NCBI GenBank assembly: GCA_020638995.1
Contig: JACKHM010000001.1
Coordinates: 1,612,001-1,676,000, forward strand
DNA from: Planctomycetaceae bacterium
GTDB taxonomy: Bacteria > Planctomycetota > Planctomycetia > Pirellulales > Pirellulaceae
Length of the DNA: 64,000 bases
Reading direction: 5' to 3'
A program made the translations under genes and the position numbers. The notes below the pieces were generated by a model that was not told where the DNA came from, ran no database searches, and worked only from the letters and a program-made list of their open reading frames with translations. This document shows, in pieces, positions 9,256 to 18,133 of the stretch; position 1 is the first letter of the stretch, and every line of letters begins with the position of its first letter.

Positions 9256-10365
9256 CTAACGCGTAAACTCGGGCAGCTTGACCACTTCGCCGCCTTTAAG
9301 CGCCGACTCGTGTGCGCAGATGCCGACACATGTCCAGTTGGCGCTAGTCTTAGCGTTTGGACGTGGGTCACGATCCTCGATCAGGGCACTGACCATTTCG
9401 TGGACTAGGTGCGGATGCGAACCACCGTGGCCACCTCCTTGGACGAACGAGAGGTGTTCAGCATCTTCGATCGATTGCGTGAACTTGCGAATCGGCTCGG
9501 GCAGCAAGTGGGCATAGTCCGGAACCTCGACGTGCGACGCGATTTCTGGCTCCGGCTTCTTCGCCGTGTGGAGCACGTGTGGCTCGCCCTCGACCAGTGT
9601 CCACTCGAAGCTCTTCTTCGTACCGTACACATCAAAGCTCTCGCGATACTGGCGCGCCGTATCGTATAAGAAACGCCAAATGTGTGCTGCAATGTCGCTA
9701 TCGGCAATCTTGATTTGACAAGATTCCACCGCAAATTTGTTTCCCGACTTTTTAGCGATGTCCTCGCGAACGGTACCCGAGCCGTAGCAGGAAACTTGCT
9801 CGGCGAGGCCGTTCACCAGCCCAAGTACCGGACTGACGACGTGCGTGGCATAGTGCATCGGGATCATGCGTTCCCAATACTCCGGCCAGCCGTCCATGTC
9901 TTGTGGATGCGACGCCGCCATGTATTGAATTTTGCCGAGCTCTCCCTTCTCGTACATTTCTTTGATGAATAAGAACTCGCGACTGTAAACAACGGTTTCG
10001 GCCATCATGTATTTCAATCCAGTCGAGTTCACTTTCTCCACGATCTGGCGACACTCGTCAATCGTTGTGGCCATCGGCACCGTACACATAACATGCTTGC
10101 CAGCGTCCAACGCTTGCAGCGACATTGGGGCGTGATCAGGAATCGGACTGTTAATGTGGACGAAGTCGACGTCAGGATCGCGCAACACGTCTTCGTACGA
10201 CGTATAACGTTTGTCAATGCCCAAGGCATCGCCGACCTTATTCAGCTCCTTCTCGTTGCGACGGCAAATGGCATGCACATTTGCATTGGGATGGGCCTGA
10301 TAAATTGGAATAAACTCGGCACCAAAACCCAAACCAACCATGGCGACATTTACCGTCTTAGTCAT
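9256..10365 (-). CDS. GFO/IDH/MocA family NAD(P)-dependent oxidoreductase
   Basis: This 369-residue protein has an N-terminal Rossmann fold starting VNVAMVGLGFGAEF (glycine-rich loop), the family block DVDFVHINSPIPDHAPMS, and a GKHVMCTVPM block where most members have GKHVxxEKP. The C-terminal alpha/beta domain contains the GHGGSHPHLVHEMVSAL helix region seen in sugar-oxidoreductase relatives. There is no signal peptide, so it is probably cytoplasmic, although many planctomycete paralogues are exported. The Glu-Lys-Pro catalytic lysine appears replaced (TVP), so catalysis may differ. The likely role is oxidation of a sugar or inositol derivative. It is divergent from the DUF1549/DUF1553 gene. 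Confidence 0.88.
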   Translation of the reverse strand: MTKTVNVAMVGLGFGAEFIPIYQAHPNANVHAICRRNEKELNKVGDALGIDKRYTSYEDVLRDPDVDFVHINSPIPDHAPMSLQALDAGKHVMCTVPMATTIDECRQIVEKVNSTGLKYMMAETVVYSREFLFIKEMYEKGELGKIQYMAASHPQDMDGWPEYWERMIPMHYATHVVSPVLGLVNGLAEQVSCYGSGTVREDIAKKSGNKFAVESCQIKIADSDIAAHIWRFLYDTARQYRESFDVYGTKKSFEWTLVEGEPHVLHTAKKPEPEIASHVEVPDYAHLLPEPIRKFTQSIEDAEHLSFVQGGGHGGSHPHLVHEMVSALIEDRDPRPNAKTSANWTCVGICAHESALKGGEVVKLPEFTR

Positions 10366-10447
10366 CTGTTACTTTCCTTCCCAATTGAAAAACACGAAGC
10401 TCCGGCGAGGACGCAGTTTGAGCTGAATTCGATTAGACTTTTAAGCA

Positions 10448-10476
10448 TTGAACATGCCGCGGCAGCGTAAGATAAT
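10448..10476 (+). promoter_or_regulatory. Sigma-70-like promoter for the DUF1549/DUF1553-DUF1501 operon
   Basis: TTGAAC at 10448-10453 and GATAAT at 10471-10476 are separated by 17 bp, a near-consensus housekeeping promoter. It lies 33 bp upstream of the ATG at 10510, inside the divergent intergenic region. It is predicted from sequence only. Confidence 0.6.
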
Positions 10477-10509
10477 GGTCAACGAAACCTTTTATCCAGA
10501 AGAGAATCC

Positions 10510-13500
10510 ATGATCCGCCTGCGACCGCAATCCGTAATATATGTCACCCTCGCCCTTGTGGGTAGCTTGCCTCCTGCCGCTCGCTGCGAAGAGCCCGTTG
10601 ATTTCAATCGCGTGGTTCGACCACTACTTGCAGAAAAGTGCCTGCCCTGCCACGGCCCGGATGAAGAAGAGCGGAAGGCCGACCTGCGATTGGATGTGCG
10701 ACAGTCGGCAGTCGATGCCGGTGCCATCGTGCCGAACAACCCCGACAAGAGCGAATTGATTCGTCGCATCCTGGCTGACGACCCCGACGAAGTGATGCCG
10801 CCGCCGGAAACGGGCGAGGTGCTGACCGCCGAGCAACGCAACCTGATTTGGCGCTGGATTAGCGAAGGAGCAAAGTACGAGCAACATTGGGCTTTTGTTC
10901 CGCCAAAGCGTCCCGAACTACCTACGATCTCAAATGCAAACTGGATTCGCAACGAGATCGATCGATTTGTCTTGGCAAGACTCGAAGCAGAAAGGCTGTC
11001 ACCTTCCGAAGAAGCAGATCGTTATACGTTGGTTCGACGCCTTTATCTAGATTTGATTGGTCTTCCCCCAACACCGGAAGAAGCCGACGCGTTCGCGGGC
11101 GATCTCAGTCCGCAGGCATACGAGAATCTGGTTGAGCAATTGCTAAATTCGAAGCACTACGGCGAGCGCTGGGCACGATTATGGCTCGATTTGGCTCGCT
11201 ATTCCGATACGAATGGCTACGAGAAGGACCGTCCGCGCACGATGTGGCCATATCGTGACTGGGTGATTAAGGCACTGAACGACGATATGCCGTTCGATCA
11301 ATTCACAATCGAACAACTGGCAGGTGACATGCTGGCGAATGCGACCGACGACCAACGAATTGCAACCGGCTTCCATCGCAACACGATGTTGAACGAAGAA
11401 GGTGGCATCGATCCGCTCGAGTATCGCTTCTACGCCATGGTTGATCGAGTTGCGACGACCGGAACTGTCTGGATGGGACTAACGACGGGCTGCGCTCAAT
11501 GCCATACGCACAAGTACGATCCGATCACACACGCGGACTACTACAGCATGATGGCGCTGCTGAACAACGCGGACGAACCGGATCTTCCGATTGTCGACGA
11601 TGCGTTGCAAACAGAACGACTCGATACTGAAGCGAAGATTTCGGAACTGGAGGCCGCGCTACCAACTCAGTTTCCGCCAGCCGAGGGTGACGGGCCCATC
11701 GACGAACGACGTGCGAAAAACCTCGAGGAACATTTCGACCAGTGGGTACAGGAGCAGGGAGCGACGACCGTCGCTTGGTCCGTTCTTCGCCCATTCGAGA
11801 TGAAGACGAACTTGCCGCATCTAGAAGTGCTGGAGGATGGCTCAATCTTGTCGACGGGAGATATTACGAAGCGGGATATATTTACTCTGACGTTTGATCT
11901 AGCTTCGCTCAACGAAACAGAACCCGTGACTGCTTTGCGATTAGAAGTGCTACCCGACGAACGCTTGCCGGCGGGCGGGCCGGGGCGTTGTTACTACGAA
12001 GGACGCAAAGGTGATTTCTTTTTAAGCGAGTTGGTCGTCAAAATTGACAACGCGGTCGCCGAGATTGCGGACGCGTCTCACAGCTACGGCAAAATAAGCA
12101 TTGGTAGCGGTAACGCCAACGCGGAGAATCTCTTTGACAAGGATGGTTCGACGGGCTGGTCGACCTCAGGCCGCGAGGGCCAAGCCAGCCAACTGGTATT
12201 GAATTTTGCAAAGCCTATTGCACCGACAGGCCGGATATCGATCGAGATGCTTTTTGAACGACACTTCGCGGCAAGTCTGGGACGATTTCGCATATCGGCG
12301 ACCAGTCAAGCACCGGCCCATGCCTCTGAAGTGCCGGTCGGCCTGGAACCGATCTTTCTGCGCCATCCGTCGTCCTGGAACAAGAAAGATCAGGCACTGG
12401 TGCGAAATTACTTCCTGAACACCACTCCTTTGTTAGCCGAGGCCCGCAAGCCGCTGGATGCCTTACGCAAAAAGCTGCCCGAGACGGTCACTGCGATGGT
12501 GTTGATGGAACGACCTGTCGACAATCCGCGAGTGACTTATCGCCATCATCGCGGAGAGTACTTGAGTCCTCGCGAAACCGTCGATCCCATGATTCCAGCG
12601 GTCTTCGCGCCCCTAACGGATTCGCTACCGAAGAACCGACTGGAGTTCGCTCGGTGGTTGGTTAGCGACGCAAACCCGCTGGCCGCGCGGGTCACCGTGA
12701 ATCGGGCATGGCGAGCTTTCTTCGGCGCAGGGCTGATGCGCACCAGTGGCGACTTCGGCACACAGTCTGATCCACCGACGCATCCCGAGTTGCTCGACTG
12801 GCTCGCCATCGAATTCGTCGACCGAGGCTGGTCGCAAAAGGAGCTGCATCGATTGATTGTTAGCAGCGCAACCTACCGTCAAAGTTCGGTCCTTTCCGAC
12901 CAGTTGTGGACTCATGATCCTGAGAATCACCTGCTCGCTCGTGGCCCACGTTATCGAGTCGACGCAGAGATGGTCCGCGATATCATGCTCAAGGCCAGTG
13001 GGCAACTATCAGAGAAGCTGCTCGGCCCGAGTGTCTATCCGCCGCAACCGGCCAGCGTGACGGAGCTGTCCTATGGCAACATGAAATGGAACGCCTCCGT
13101 GGGAGAAGACCGCTTCCGCCGCTCGCTGTATACATTCAGCAAGCGAACCGCTCCATTCGCGGCTTATACGGTTTTCGATGGACCGACGGGCGAGAACTGC
13201 GTACCGCGACGCAATCGTAGCAACACACCGCTGCAAGCGTTGACGCTGTTGAACGACGAGATGTACCTGGAGTTGGCGCGGGCGATTGCTAAACGACAAG
13301 TAGCGAACATTGCCCCTTCAGCATCGAAAGAGGAAACGGCAATATCGATTTTTCGATGTCTGCTGACGCGTCCGCCGAGCAACGCAGAGTTGGCGGCGTT
13401 ACTAGCTTTTCAGGCCGCGCAGCAGAAGCGTCTGGAGGCTGGCGAGTTAAATGCAAACACAATCCTCGGCGATAATGGTTCACACAGCGAGGTCGATAGT

Positions 13501-13593
13501 GCTACGGACGATGGTCTGCGTTCAGAGTCTGCCTCCTGGGTGATGGTAGCTCGCGCAATCATGAACGTCGACGAAGCAATCACTAAACAATAG
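10510..13593 (+). CDS. PSCyt1/DUF1549/DUF1553 cytochrome-like secreted protein
   Basis: This 1027-residue protein has a signal peptide (1-26) and a PSCyt1 haem site CLPCH (44-48). DUF1549 (PSCyt2) spans about 150-360, including DRFVLARLE, a GERWARLWLDLARY block and a second CxxCH in GCAQCHTHKYDPI. A beta-rich region of about 430-610 with ISIGSGNANAENLFDKDG resembles a discoidin/F5-F8 type C fold. DUF1553 (PSD1) runs from RLEFARWLVSDANPLAARV to the end, with NRSNTPLQALTLLND. Such proteins are thought to be exported multihaem redox components of polysaccharide breakdown, but no biochemical role is proven. The partner DUF1501 gene starts 7 bp after the stop, so the two are co-transcribed. Confidence 0.93.
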   Translation: MIRLRPQSVIYVTLALVGSLPPAARCEEPVDFNRVVRPLLAEKCLPCHGPDEEERKADLRLDVRQSAVDAGAIVPNNPDKSELIRRILADDPDEVMPPPETGEVLTAEQRNLIWRWISEGAKYEQHWAFVPPKRPELPTISNANWIRNEIDRFVLARLEAERLSPSEEADRYTLVRRLYLDLIGLPPTPEEADAFAGDLSPQAYENLVEQLLNSKHYGERWARLWLDLARYSDTNGYEKDRPRTMWPYRDWVIKALNDDMPFDQFTIEQLAGDMLANATDDQRIATGFHRNTMLNEEGGIDPLEYRFYAMVDRVATTGTVWMGLTTGCAQCHTHKYDPITHADYYSMMALLNNADEPDLPIVDDALQTERLDTEAKISELEAALPTQFPPAEGDGPIDERRAKNLEEHFDQWVQEQGATTVAWSVLRPFEMKTNLPHLEVLEDGSILSTGDITKRDIFTLTFDLASLNETEPVTALRLEVLPDERLPAGGPGRCYYEGRKGDFFLSELVVKIDNAVAEIADASHSYGKISIGSGNANAENLFDKDGSTGWSTSGREGQASQLVLNFAKPIAPTGRISIEMLFERHFAASLGRFRISATSQAPAHASEVPVGLEPIFLRHPSSWNKKDQALVRNYFLNTTPLLAEARKPLDALRKKLPETVTAMVLMERPVDNPRVTYRHHRGEYLSPRETVDPMIPAVFAPLTDSLPKNRLEFARWLVSDANPLAARVTVNRAWRAFFGAGLMRTSGDFGTQSDPPTHPELLDWLAIEFVDRGWSQKELHRLIVSSATYRQSSVLSDQLWTHDPENHLLARGPRYRVDAEMVRDIMLKASGQLSEKLLGPSVYPPQPASVTELSYGNMKWNASVGEDRFRRSLYTFSKRTAPFAAYTVFDGPTGENCVPRRNRSNTPLQALTLLNDEMYLELARAIAKRQVANIAPSASKEETAISIFRCLLTRPPSNAELAALLAFQAAQQKRLEAGELNANTILGDNGSHSEVDSATDDGLRSESASWVMVARAIMNVDEAITKQ

Positions 13594-13600
13594 GGAAATC

Positions 13601-15091
13601 ATGACTATTGCACACCCCGATGGCGAAAGCTCGGTGTTCGACGTTCGACGCGCGAAAACGCGCCGCCATTTTTTTCAAGAATGTGGCGTCGGAGTTGGCA
13701 AGATCGCTTTGGCATCGCTACTGGCGAGTGATCTGTATGCGGATGATCGTAGTGGGCTGGGTCGCAACCAAGCCCATGCTTCGAACCCAACTGCTCCGAA
13801 ACCAACACACTTTCCTGCTAAGGCTAAGCGAGTCATTTATCTGTTCATGGCTGGCGCACCGAGCCAACTCGAACTGTTCGACCACAAACCGAAGTTGACC
13901 GAACTGGAAGGCAAGCCGATTCCGCCCGAAGTCATCAAGGGTCAACGGTACGCCTTCATCCAACCGGACGCCGCCGTGCTTGGCCCACGATTCAAGTTTT
14001 CCCAGCACGGCGAATGCGGTGCGACAATCTCAGAGGTCTTGCCGCATCTGTCCAAGGTCGTCGACGACATAGCGATCGTCCGCTCGTGCCACACAGATCT
14101 GTTTAACCATTCACCGGCACAACTGTTCGTGAACACGGGAAGCGGTATACCCGGTCGACCGAGCATGGGATCGTGGCTGAGTTATGGCATTGGCAGCGAG
14201 GCGGACGACCTGCCCTCGTTCGTCGTGCTGGAGAGCGGCGGAAATCTGAGCGGTGGTGCAGCGATGTGGAGTAGCGGATTCTTGCCGGGCACACATCAAG
14301 GAGTTCCATTTCGCGGACAAGGCGATCCCATCTTACATGTCTCCAATCCTCAAGGATTTGATAAACGAGCGCAACGCGAGTCATTGAATCTCATTCGGAA
14401 CTTGAACGAGCAAAGGCTGGACATTTCGGGAGACCCCGAGATTGCGACACGAATCAACGCCTATGAGATGGCCTTCCGTATGCAATCCCGCGCTCCGGAG
14501 CTCATGGAATTCTCGCAAGAGACTCAAGAGACTCTCGATTTGTACGGTGCCAAGCCAGGAGACGGAAAGGCCGCCTTTGCGAACAACTGCTTGCTGGCGC
14601 GCCGGCTGGCCGAGCGCGGCGTGCGATTCATTCAGGTCTATCACGCTGGCTGGGATCATCACAGCAATGTGGAAGGAGGTGTCCGCGGCCAGGCGAAACA
14701 GACGGATCAAGCCTGTGCGGCGTTGATTCAAGACCTAAAACAGCAAGGGTTGTTGGAGGATACACTCGTCGTTTGGGGAGGCGAATTCGGGCGGACGCCG
14801 ATGGTCGAGGCCAGCGCCGCCCTAGGTCGAAGCATGGGCCGCGATCATCATCCGCAGGCGTTTACAATGTGGTTCGCTGGTGGTGGTATCACGCCGGGTA
14901 CCTCGCTTGGGGCGACTGACGAACTCGGTTTCAATGTCGTTGATCGCCCTGTCCATGTTTCTGACGTGCAAGCCACCATTCTGCATTGCCTCGGCATCGA
15001 TCATCGCAAGCTGACGTTCCGTTTCCGGGGACTGAATTTCCGCCTGACAGGTGTCGAAGAGCACCAGCCTGTGGCGGAACTGCTCGCATAG
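13601..15091 (+). CDS. DUF1501 secreted protein, Tat-type signal
   Basis: This 496-residue partner of the preceding cytochrome has a twin-arginine-like signal (TRRHFFQECGVGVGKIALASLLA). DUF1501 belongs to the alkaline phosphatase/sulfatase-like fold. Visible landmarks are VIYLFMAGAPSQLELFDHKP, HAGWDHHSNVEGG, WGGEFGRTPMVE and GRDHHPQAFTMWFAGGG, whose conserved His, Asp and Glu probably bind metal. The enzymatic reaction is unknown. A GGAAA lies just before the ATG, and the 7-bp gap to the upstream gene indicates one operon. It converges with the PaiB-like gene. Confidence 0.94.
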   Translation: MTIAHPDGESSVFDVRRAKTRRHFFQECGVGVGKIALASLLASDLYADDRSGLGRNQAHASNPTAPKPTHFPAKAKRVIYLFMAGAPSQLELFDHKPKLTELEGKPIPPEVIKGQRYAFIQPDAAVLGPRFKFSQHGECGATISEVLPHLSKVVDDIAIVRSCHTDLFNHSPAQLFVNTGSGIPGRPSMGSWLSYGIGSEADDLPSFVVLESGGNLSGGAAMWSSGFLPGTHQGVPFRGQGDPILHVSNPQGFDKRAQRESLNLIRNLNEQRLDISGDPEIATRINAYEMAFRMQSRAPELMEFSQETQETLDLYGAKPGDGKAAFANNCLLARRLAERGVRFIQVYHAGWDHHSNVEGGVRGQAKQTDQACAALIQDLKQQGLLEDTLVVWGGEFGRTPMVEASAALGRSMGRDHHPQAFTMWFAGGGITPGTSLGATDELGFNVVDRPVHVSDVQATILHCLGIDHRKLTFRFRGLNFRLTGVEEHQPVAELLA

Positions 15092-15254
15092 GCCGCTGAA
15101 GCGTACGCGGCGTTTATTCCAGGACATTGCTCAGCAATTGGTGAGGCACATCGAATTCGATCCCATCGCGTTCGCCATCACCAAGTCCGGGTTATACGCC
15201 GCAGATCGGGGAAACTGTGCAGACAGCAATCGCCGGCCCGATGATTCAGTTATT

Positions 15255-15887
15255 TCATTCGACGTCCTTTTGGATTGTCACCTTCATCAAGTTCGCGATG
15301 GCGCACGCCTGCTCGCCGCCCCGCGTTTGCAAAGCATCTACAACGCGCGTTCGTCGAGCCACAGTGTGATTCTGACTCAGTTTCCACTTTCCTTCGATGC
15401 GATCGATGGCGACTTCGAAACCAACGATTGAATCAAGCAGCGAGCTCAGAAATCCGTCATCCGGTTCGTCGATGGACCACGGCGAGGAAGTACCACGCTC
15501 GTATTTCTCGACCATCTTGCGAAGAGTCTGCAGGAGCACATCTTGGTCGGACACAATTCGAATCTTGCCATAAACATGCACGGCAACATAGTTCCACGTG
15601 GGCACAACATTTTCCTCTGCATACCACGCGGGTGAAATGTATGCGTGCGGGCCATGAAAGATAACCAAGGCTTCTGCCTCGTCCACCTCTCTCCACTGCA
15701 CGTTCGCGCGCGCCATGTGGCCTAACAGAATGCCGCGGTCACCTGCGCCGCGATCCAGCAGGAGGGGAAGATGACTCGCGATGATCCCGGATTCTCCCTC
15801 CGTGATCAGCGTCGCGAAGCTATTTGCCTCAAGAAACTCGTGAAGTCGATCAACGTCCGTCTCGGAGAAACTTGAGGGGATATACAT
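15255..15887 (-). CDS. PaiB-family FMN-binding protein
   Basis: This 210-residue protein starts MYIPSSFSETDVDRLHEFLE, the usual opening of the PaiB family. The split-barrel flavin fold is visible in ATLITEGESGIIASHLPLLL, and GPHAYISPAWYA and VPTWNYVAVHVYG are family signatures. The C-terminal GKWKLSQNH is also conserved. Bacillus PaiB is described as a negative regulator of sporulation and protease genes, but most members are probably FMN-dependent enzymes, so a regulatory role should not be assumed. It stands alone between convergent and divergent neighbours. Confidence 0.92.
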   Translation of the reverse strand: MYIPSSFSETDVDRLHEFLEANSFATLITEGESGIIASHLPLLLDRGAGDRGILLGHMARANVQWREVDEAEALVIFHGPHAYISPAWYAEENVVPTWNYVAVHVYGKIRIVSDQDVLLQTLRKMVEKYERGTSSPWSIDEPDDGFLSSLLDSIVGFEVAIDRIEGKWKLSQNHTVARRTRVVDALQTRGGEQACAIANLMKVTIQKDVE

Positions 15888-16035
15888 CTAACGCTCCAGT
15901 AACTGACACACCGTTCAACGGCGGTCTCACACCCGGGACAATCACGCGATTGGAAGGTTCGCGCCGTCGTAGACCAGTCGATGCTGAATAGCTTATCATC
16001 GAACCGTCAAATTCGATGCGTCCCCACCCACCCTT

Positions 16036-17433
16036 TTGCGAAAGTTTGATGAAGTGAATGCAGCACGTTCCATCCCGTCCGAGCTTATCGAATTGCTAGG
16101 CAATCGGCTAACAAGGGACGCAGCCATTCGCGAGGAACATGGGAGCGATGAATCGTCGCATACGTCGCACCCACCGGACGCGGTCGCGTTTCCTGAGAGC
16201 AACGAAGAGGTGGCCGAGATCGTGAAGATCTGTGCTCGCCATGCCACGCCAATCGTGCCCTTCGGCAAAGGATCGGCCGTCGAGGGCGGCGTCGTGGCAA
16301 TTCACGGTGGCGTCTGTGTCGATCTCGGTCGCATGAATCGTATTCTGTCGATCAACCACGAAGACTTGGATGCCTATGTGCAGGCAGGTGTGACGCAGTT
16401 TCAGTTAAACGAGCATTTGGCAGAAACAAATCTATTCTTCTCGGTTGATCCTGGAGGCGAGGCAACTCTGGGCGGAATGGCATCGACCCGTGCCTCCGGT
16501 ACTAATACCGTGCGCTATGGTGCGATGCGAGAGAATGTGTTGCGACTGACCGTCGTTCTGGCCGACGGACGAATCATTCGAACTTCCAGCCGCGCACGTA
16601 AGTCGTCCGCTGGTTACGATCTCACGCGGCTGTTCGTCGGCGCCGAGGGAACGCTCGGGATCATCACGGAAGTGACGGTGCGACTCTACCGGCGACCCGA
16701 CGCCATTTCAGCAGCGATCTGTCCCTTTAACTCGATCGGCGATGCAGTTCGTACGGTGATTGAGACGATTCAATCGGGCATTCCGATCGCTCGCGTCGAG
16801 TTATTGGATGAAGTGTCGATCGACGCCGTGAATCGATACTCGGGATTGAACTATGCCGCGACGCCTACGTTGTTCTTTGAGTTTCAAGGTTCGCCGACGG
16901 GTGTGGCGGAGCAATCTGCCTTCGTCGAGAAAATCGCTCACAGCAACGGCGGTCTCGCGTTTCAGTGGGCGACTGACGAAGCGGATCGCAAGCGTCTGTG
17001 GTATGCCCGGCACCAGGCCTATTACGCGATGCTGGCCTTGCGACCGGGAGCACGCTCGCTGACGACCGACGTTTGCGTCCCCGTCTCGCGATTGGCCGAA
17101 TGTATCGGCGAGACGAAACGCGAATTGGACGCATGCAGCCTACCCTCGCCGTTGTTGGGGCACGTTGGCGACGGCAACTTTCACATTCTGTTTCTGATCG
17201 ATCCCAACAGTTCCGAGGAACTCGCCGAGGCCGAACGCTTGAACCGACGAATCGTCGAGCGAGCGCTCGCGATGGACGGGACTTGCACCGGCGAGCATGG
17301 AGTCGGAATCGGCAAACTTGACTTCCTGCCCATTGAGCATGGCGAAGCCTTTCACGTCATGCAACAAATCAAAGCGACGCTCGATCCGCAGAACCTGATG
17401 AACCCTGGAAAGGTCTTGAAGCACTCGCGATAA
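16036..17433 (+). CDS. FAD-binding D-lactate dehydrogenase (cytochrome)/GlcD-type oxidase
   Basis: This 465-residue protein is a VAO/PCMH-type flavoprotein. The FAD-binding half includes IVPFGKGSAVEGG, VDPGGEATLGGMASTRASGTNTVRYG and LFVGAEGTLGIITEVTVRLYRRP. The C-terminal cap ends in LLGHVGDGNFH, GTCTGEHGVGIGK and a LMNPGKVL tail. The pattern fits mitochondrial-type LDHD (D-lactate to pyruvate) at least as well as glycolate oxidase GlcD. There is no haem or iron-sulfur partner nearby. The start is uncertain: the frame offers TTG at 16036 or GTG at 16054, and no in-frame ATG precedes the conserved part. The ECF sigma gene begins 9 bp after the stop. Confidence 0.92.
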   Translation: MRKFDEVNAARSIPSELIELLGNRLTRDAAIREEHGSDESSHTSHPPDAVAFPESNEEVAEIVKICARHATPIVPFGKGSAVEGGVVAIHGGVCVDLGRMNRILSINHEDLDAYVQAGVTQFQLNEHLAETNLFFSVDPGGEATLGGMASTRASGTNTVRYGAMRENVLRLTVVLADGRIIRTSSRARKSSAGYDLTRLFVGAEGTLGIITEVTVRLYRRPDAISAAICPFNSIGDAVRTVIETIQSGIPIARVELLDEVSIDAVNRYSGLNYAATPTLFFEFQGSPTGVAEQSAFVEKIAHSNGGLAFQWATDEADRKRLWYARHQAYYAMLALRPGARSLTTDVCVPVSRLAECIGETKRELDACSLPSPLLGHVGDGNFHILFLIDPNSSEELAEAERLNRRIVERALAMDGTCTGEHGVGIGKLDFLPIEHGEAFHVMQQIKATLDPQNLMNPGKVLKHSR

Positions 17434-17442
17434 CGACAAGCC

Positions 17443-18030
17443 ATGTCAGATGTAACTCAAATCCTTTCGTCGATTGAACAAGGCGATCCGTCGGCAGCGG
17501 AGAAACTGTTGCCGCTAGTGTATGACGAATTGCGTAAACTAGCGTCCGGAAAACTGGCTCACGAGAATCCTGGGCAAACATTGCAGGCGACGGCACTGGT
17601 GCATGAAGCGTACATGCGTTTGGTCGGAGATGGGAAGTGCGAATCCAGTTGGGATAGTCGCGGCCATTTCTTCGCGGCAGCCGCCGAATCGATGCGACGA
17701 ATTCTGATCGAGAATGCACGGCGAAAGAAGCGGCTCAAACGAGGTGGCGAACTCTCTCGGCAGGAGATCGACGACGTTGAGATCGCCGTGCCTGAAGTCC
17801 GTGAAGACTTGCTCGCTCTGGACGAAGCCCTCGAAAAACTCGCAGACGCCGATCCGGCTGCCGCCAAACTGGTGCAACTGCGTTACTTCGCCGGCCTAAA
17901 GATCGGCGAAGCCGCGCAAGTAATGCACATTTCTTCACGGACGGCGGACCGTATGTGGGCCTACGCGCGGGCTTGGCTATATCAGGAATTGGACCAAGGT
18001 GAACAGGAACTGGGCAAATCCAAAAGTTAA
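17443..18030 (+). CDS. Planctomycete-type ECF RNA polymerase sigma factor
   Basis: This 195-residue protein fits the ECF sigma family common in planctomycetes (TIGR02999-like). Region 2 is represented by LLPLVYDELRKLA, TALVHEAYMRLVG and HFFAAAAESMRRILIENARRKKR. Region 4 is LVQLRYFAGLKIGEAAQVMHISSRTADRMWAYARAWL with a helix-turn-helix. No anti-sigma factor gene is adjacent. Instead a Ser/Thr kinase follows, an arrangement typical of this group in which phosphorylation may control the sigma factor. That link is inference from context. Confidence 0.94.
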   Translation: MSDVTQILSSIEQGDPSAAEKLLPLVYDELRKLASGKLAHENPGQTLQATALVHEAYMRLVGDGKCESSWDSRGHFFAAAAESMRRILIENARRKKRLKRGGELSRQEIDDVEIAVPEVREDLLALDEALEKLADADPAAAKLVQLRYFAGLKIGEAAQVMHISSRTADRMWAYARAWLYQELDQGEQELGKSKS

Positions 18031-18133
18031 GTTTTTAGAAAATCTTTGGCGTGAATCTGACCCCCGCGGCGCATTGTCCTATAGAACCACTTCGACGCAG
18101 TGTTATCTGGTTGCGGGAAAGGGACCTTGTGCG

